Program-made: the position numbers and the translations under genes | Part shown: piece by piece, positions 11,733-11,756 of the stretch | How the letters are laid out: every line of letters starts with the position of its first letter | Position numbering within the stretch: the stretch's first letter is position 1 | NCBI GenBank assembly: GCA_937982515.1 | Contig: CALJMB010000032.1 | Span: 1-11,756, forward strand | Direction: 5' to 3' | DNA length: 11,756 nucleotides | Origin: an uncultured Balneolaceae bacterium | Lineage (GTDB): Bacteria; Bacteroidota; Rhodothermia; Balneolales; Balneolaceae | Notes under the pieces: model-generated | What the model saw: the letters and a program-made list of their open reading frames with translations, nothing else | Told to the model about the DNA's origin: nothing | The model's database searches: none

Positions 11733-11756
11733 ATCTGTGCCGAATCTGGGTTATGT

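Overview
The window looks like chromosomal DNA from a bacterium of the Bacteroidota/Rhodothermota/Balneolota side of the FCB group, at roughly even GC. The evidence is the gene set: a DUF5686 outer-membrane protein with a carboxypeptidase-regulatory-like domain, a TonB-dependent receptor of the outer-membrane beta-barrel type, a membrane-anchored LytTR regulator, an HU-like/DUF4469 DNA-binding protein and a DUF559 nuclease-fold protein. Promoters of the TAnnTTTG kind appear, and most genes lack a Shine-Dalgarno sequence. I cannot name the genus.

Layout. 1-566: the possible first codons of a leftward gene with a TAnnTTTG promoter, a leftward tRNA-Arg(CCU), and a strong hairpin. 566-1597: a gluconolactonase/SMP-30-like lipoprotein. 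1786-4278: the DUF5686 protein. Convergent to it are coaD (4367-4864) and rsmD (4998-5531), both leftward and in an order often seen, separated by 133 bp with degenerate heptamer repeats. 5532-5881 has no gene and carries short dispersed-type repeats. 5882-8242 is the TonB-dependent receptor and 8638-9519 the LytTR regulator, both leftward; the gap between them holds a 147-bp composite palindromic element that would lie in the receptor's leader. Rightward from 9917 comes the HU/DUF4469 gene, preceded by a perfect 32-bp palindrome. It is followed by a 33-bp palindrome, a second stem-loop and then the most striking item in the window. The window ends with a DUF559 gene (11322-11702) set among copies of a 27-31 bp CCCCT-rich repeat.

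The most unusual signal is a non-coding array at 10831-11051. It has ten copies of GATAT-N4-ATATC at an exact 23-bp period (starts 10831, 10854, 10877 and so on to 11038). All arms are invariant, while the 4-bp centres and 9-bp spacers vary in sequence but not in length. This is too short and too different from CRISPR to be a CRISPR array. It looks like a cooperative binding array for a dimeric DNA-binding protein (centromere-like, iteron-like or architectural). The neighbouring HU/DUF4469 protein is one candidate partner, by proximity only.

Functionally the window mixes housekeeping (tRNA, CoA synthesis, 16S rRNA methylation), envelope functions (lipoprotein, DUF5686, regulated TonB receptor) and an accessory-like right end rich in palindromes and repeats.
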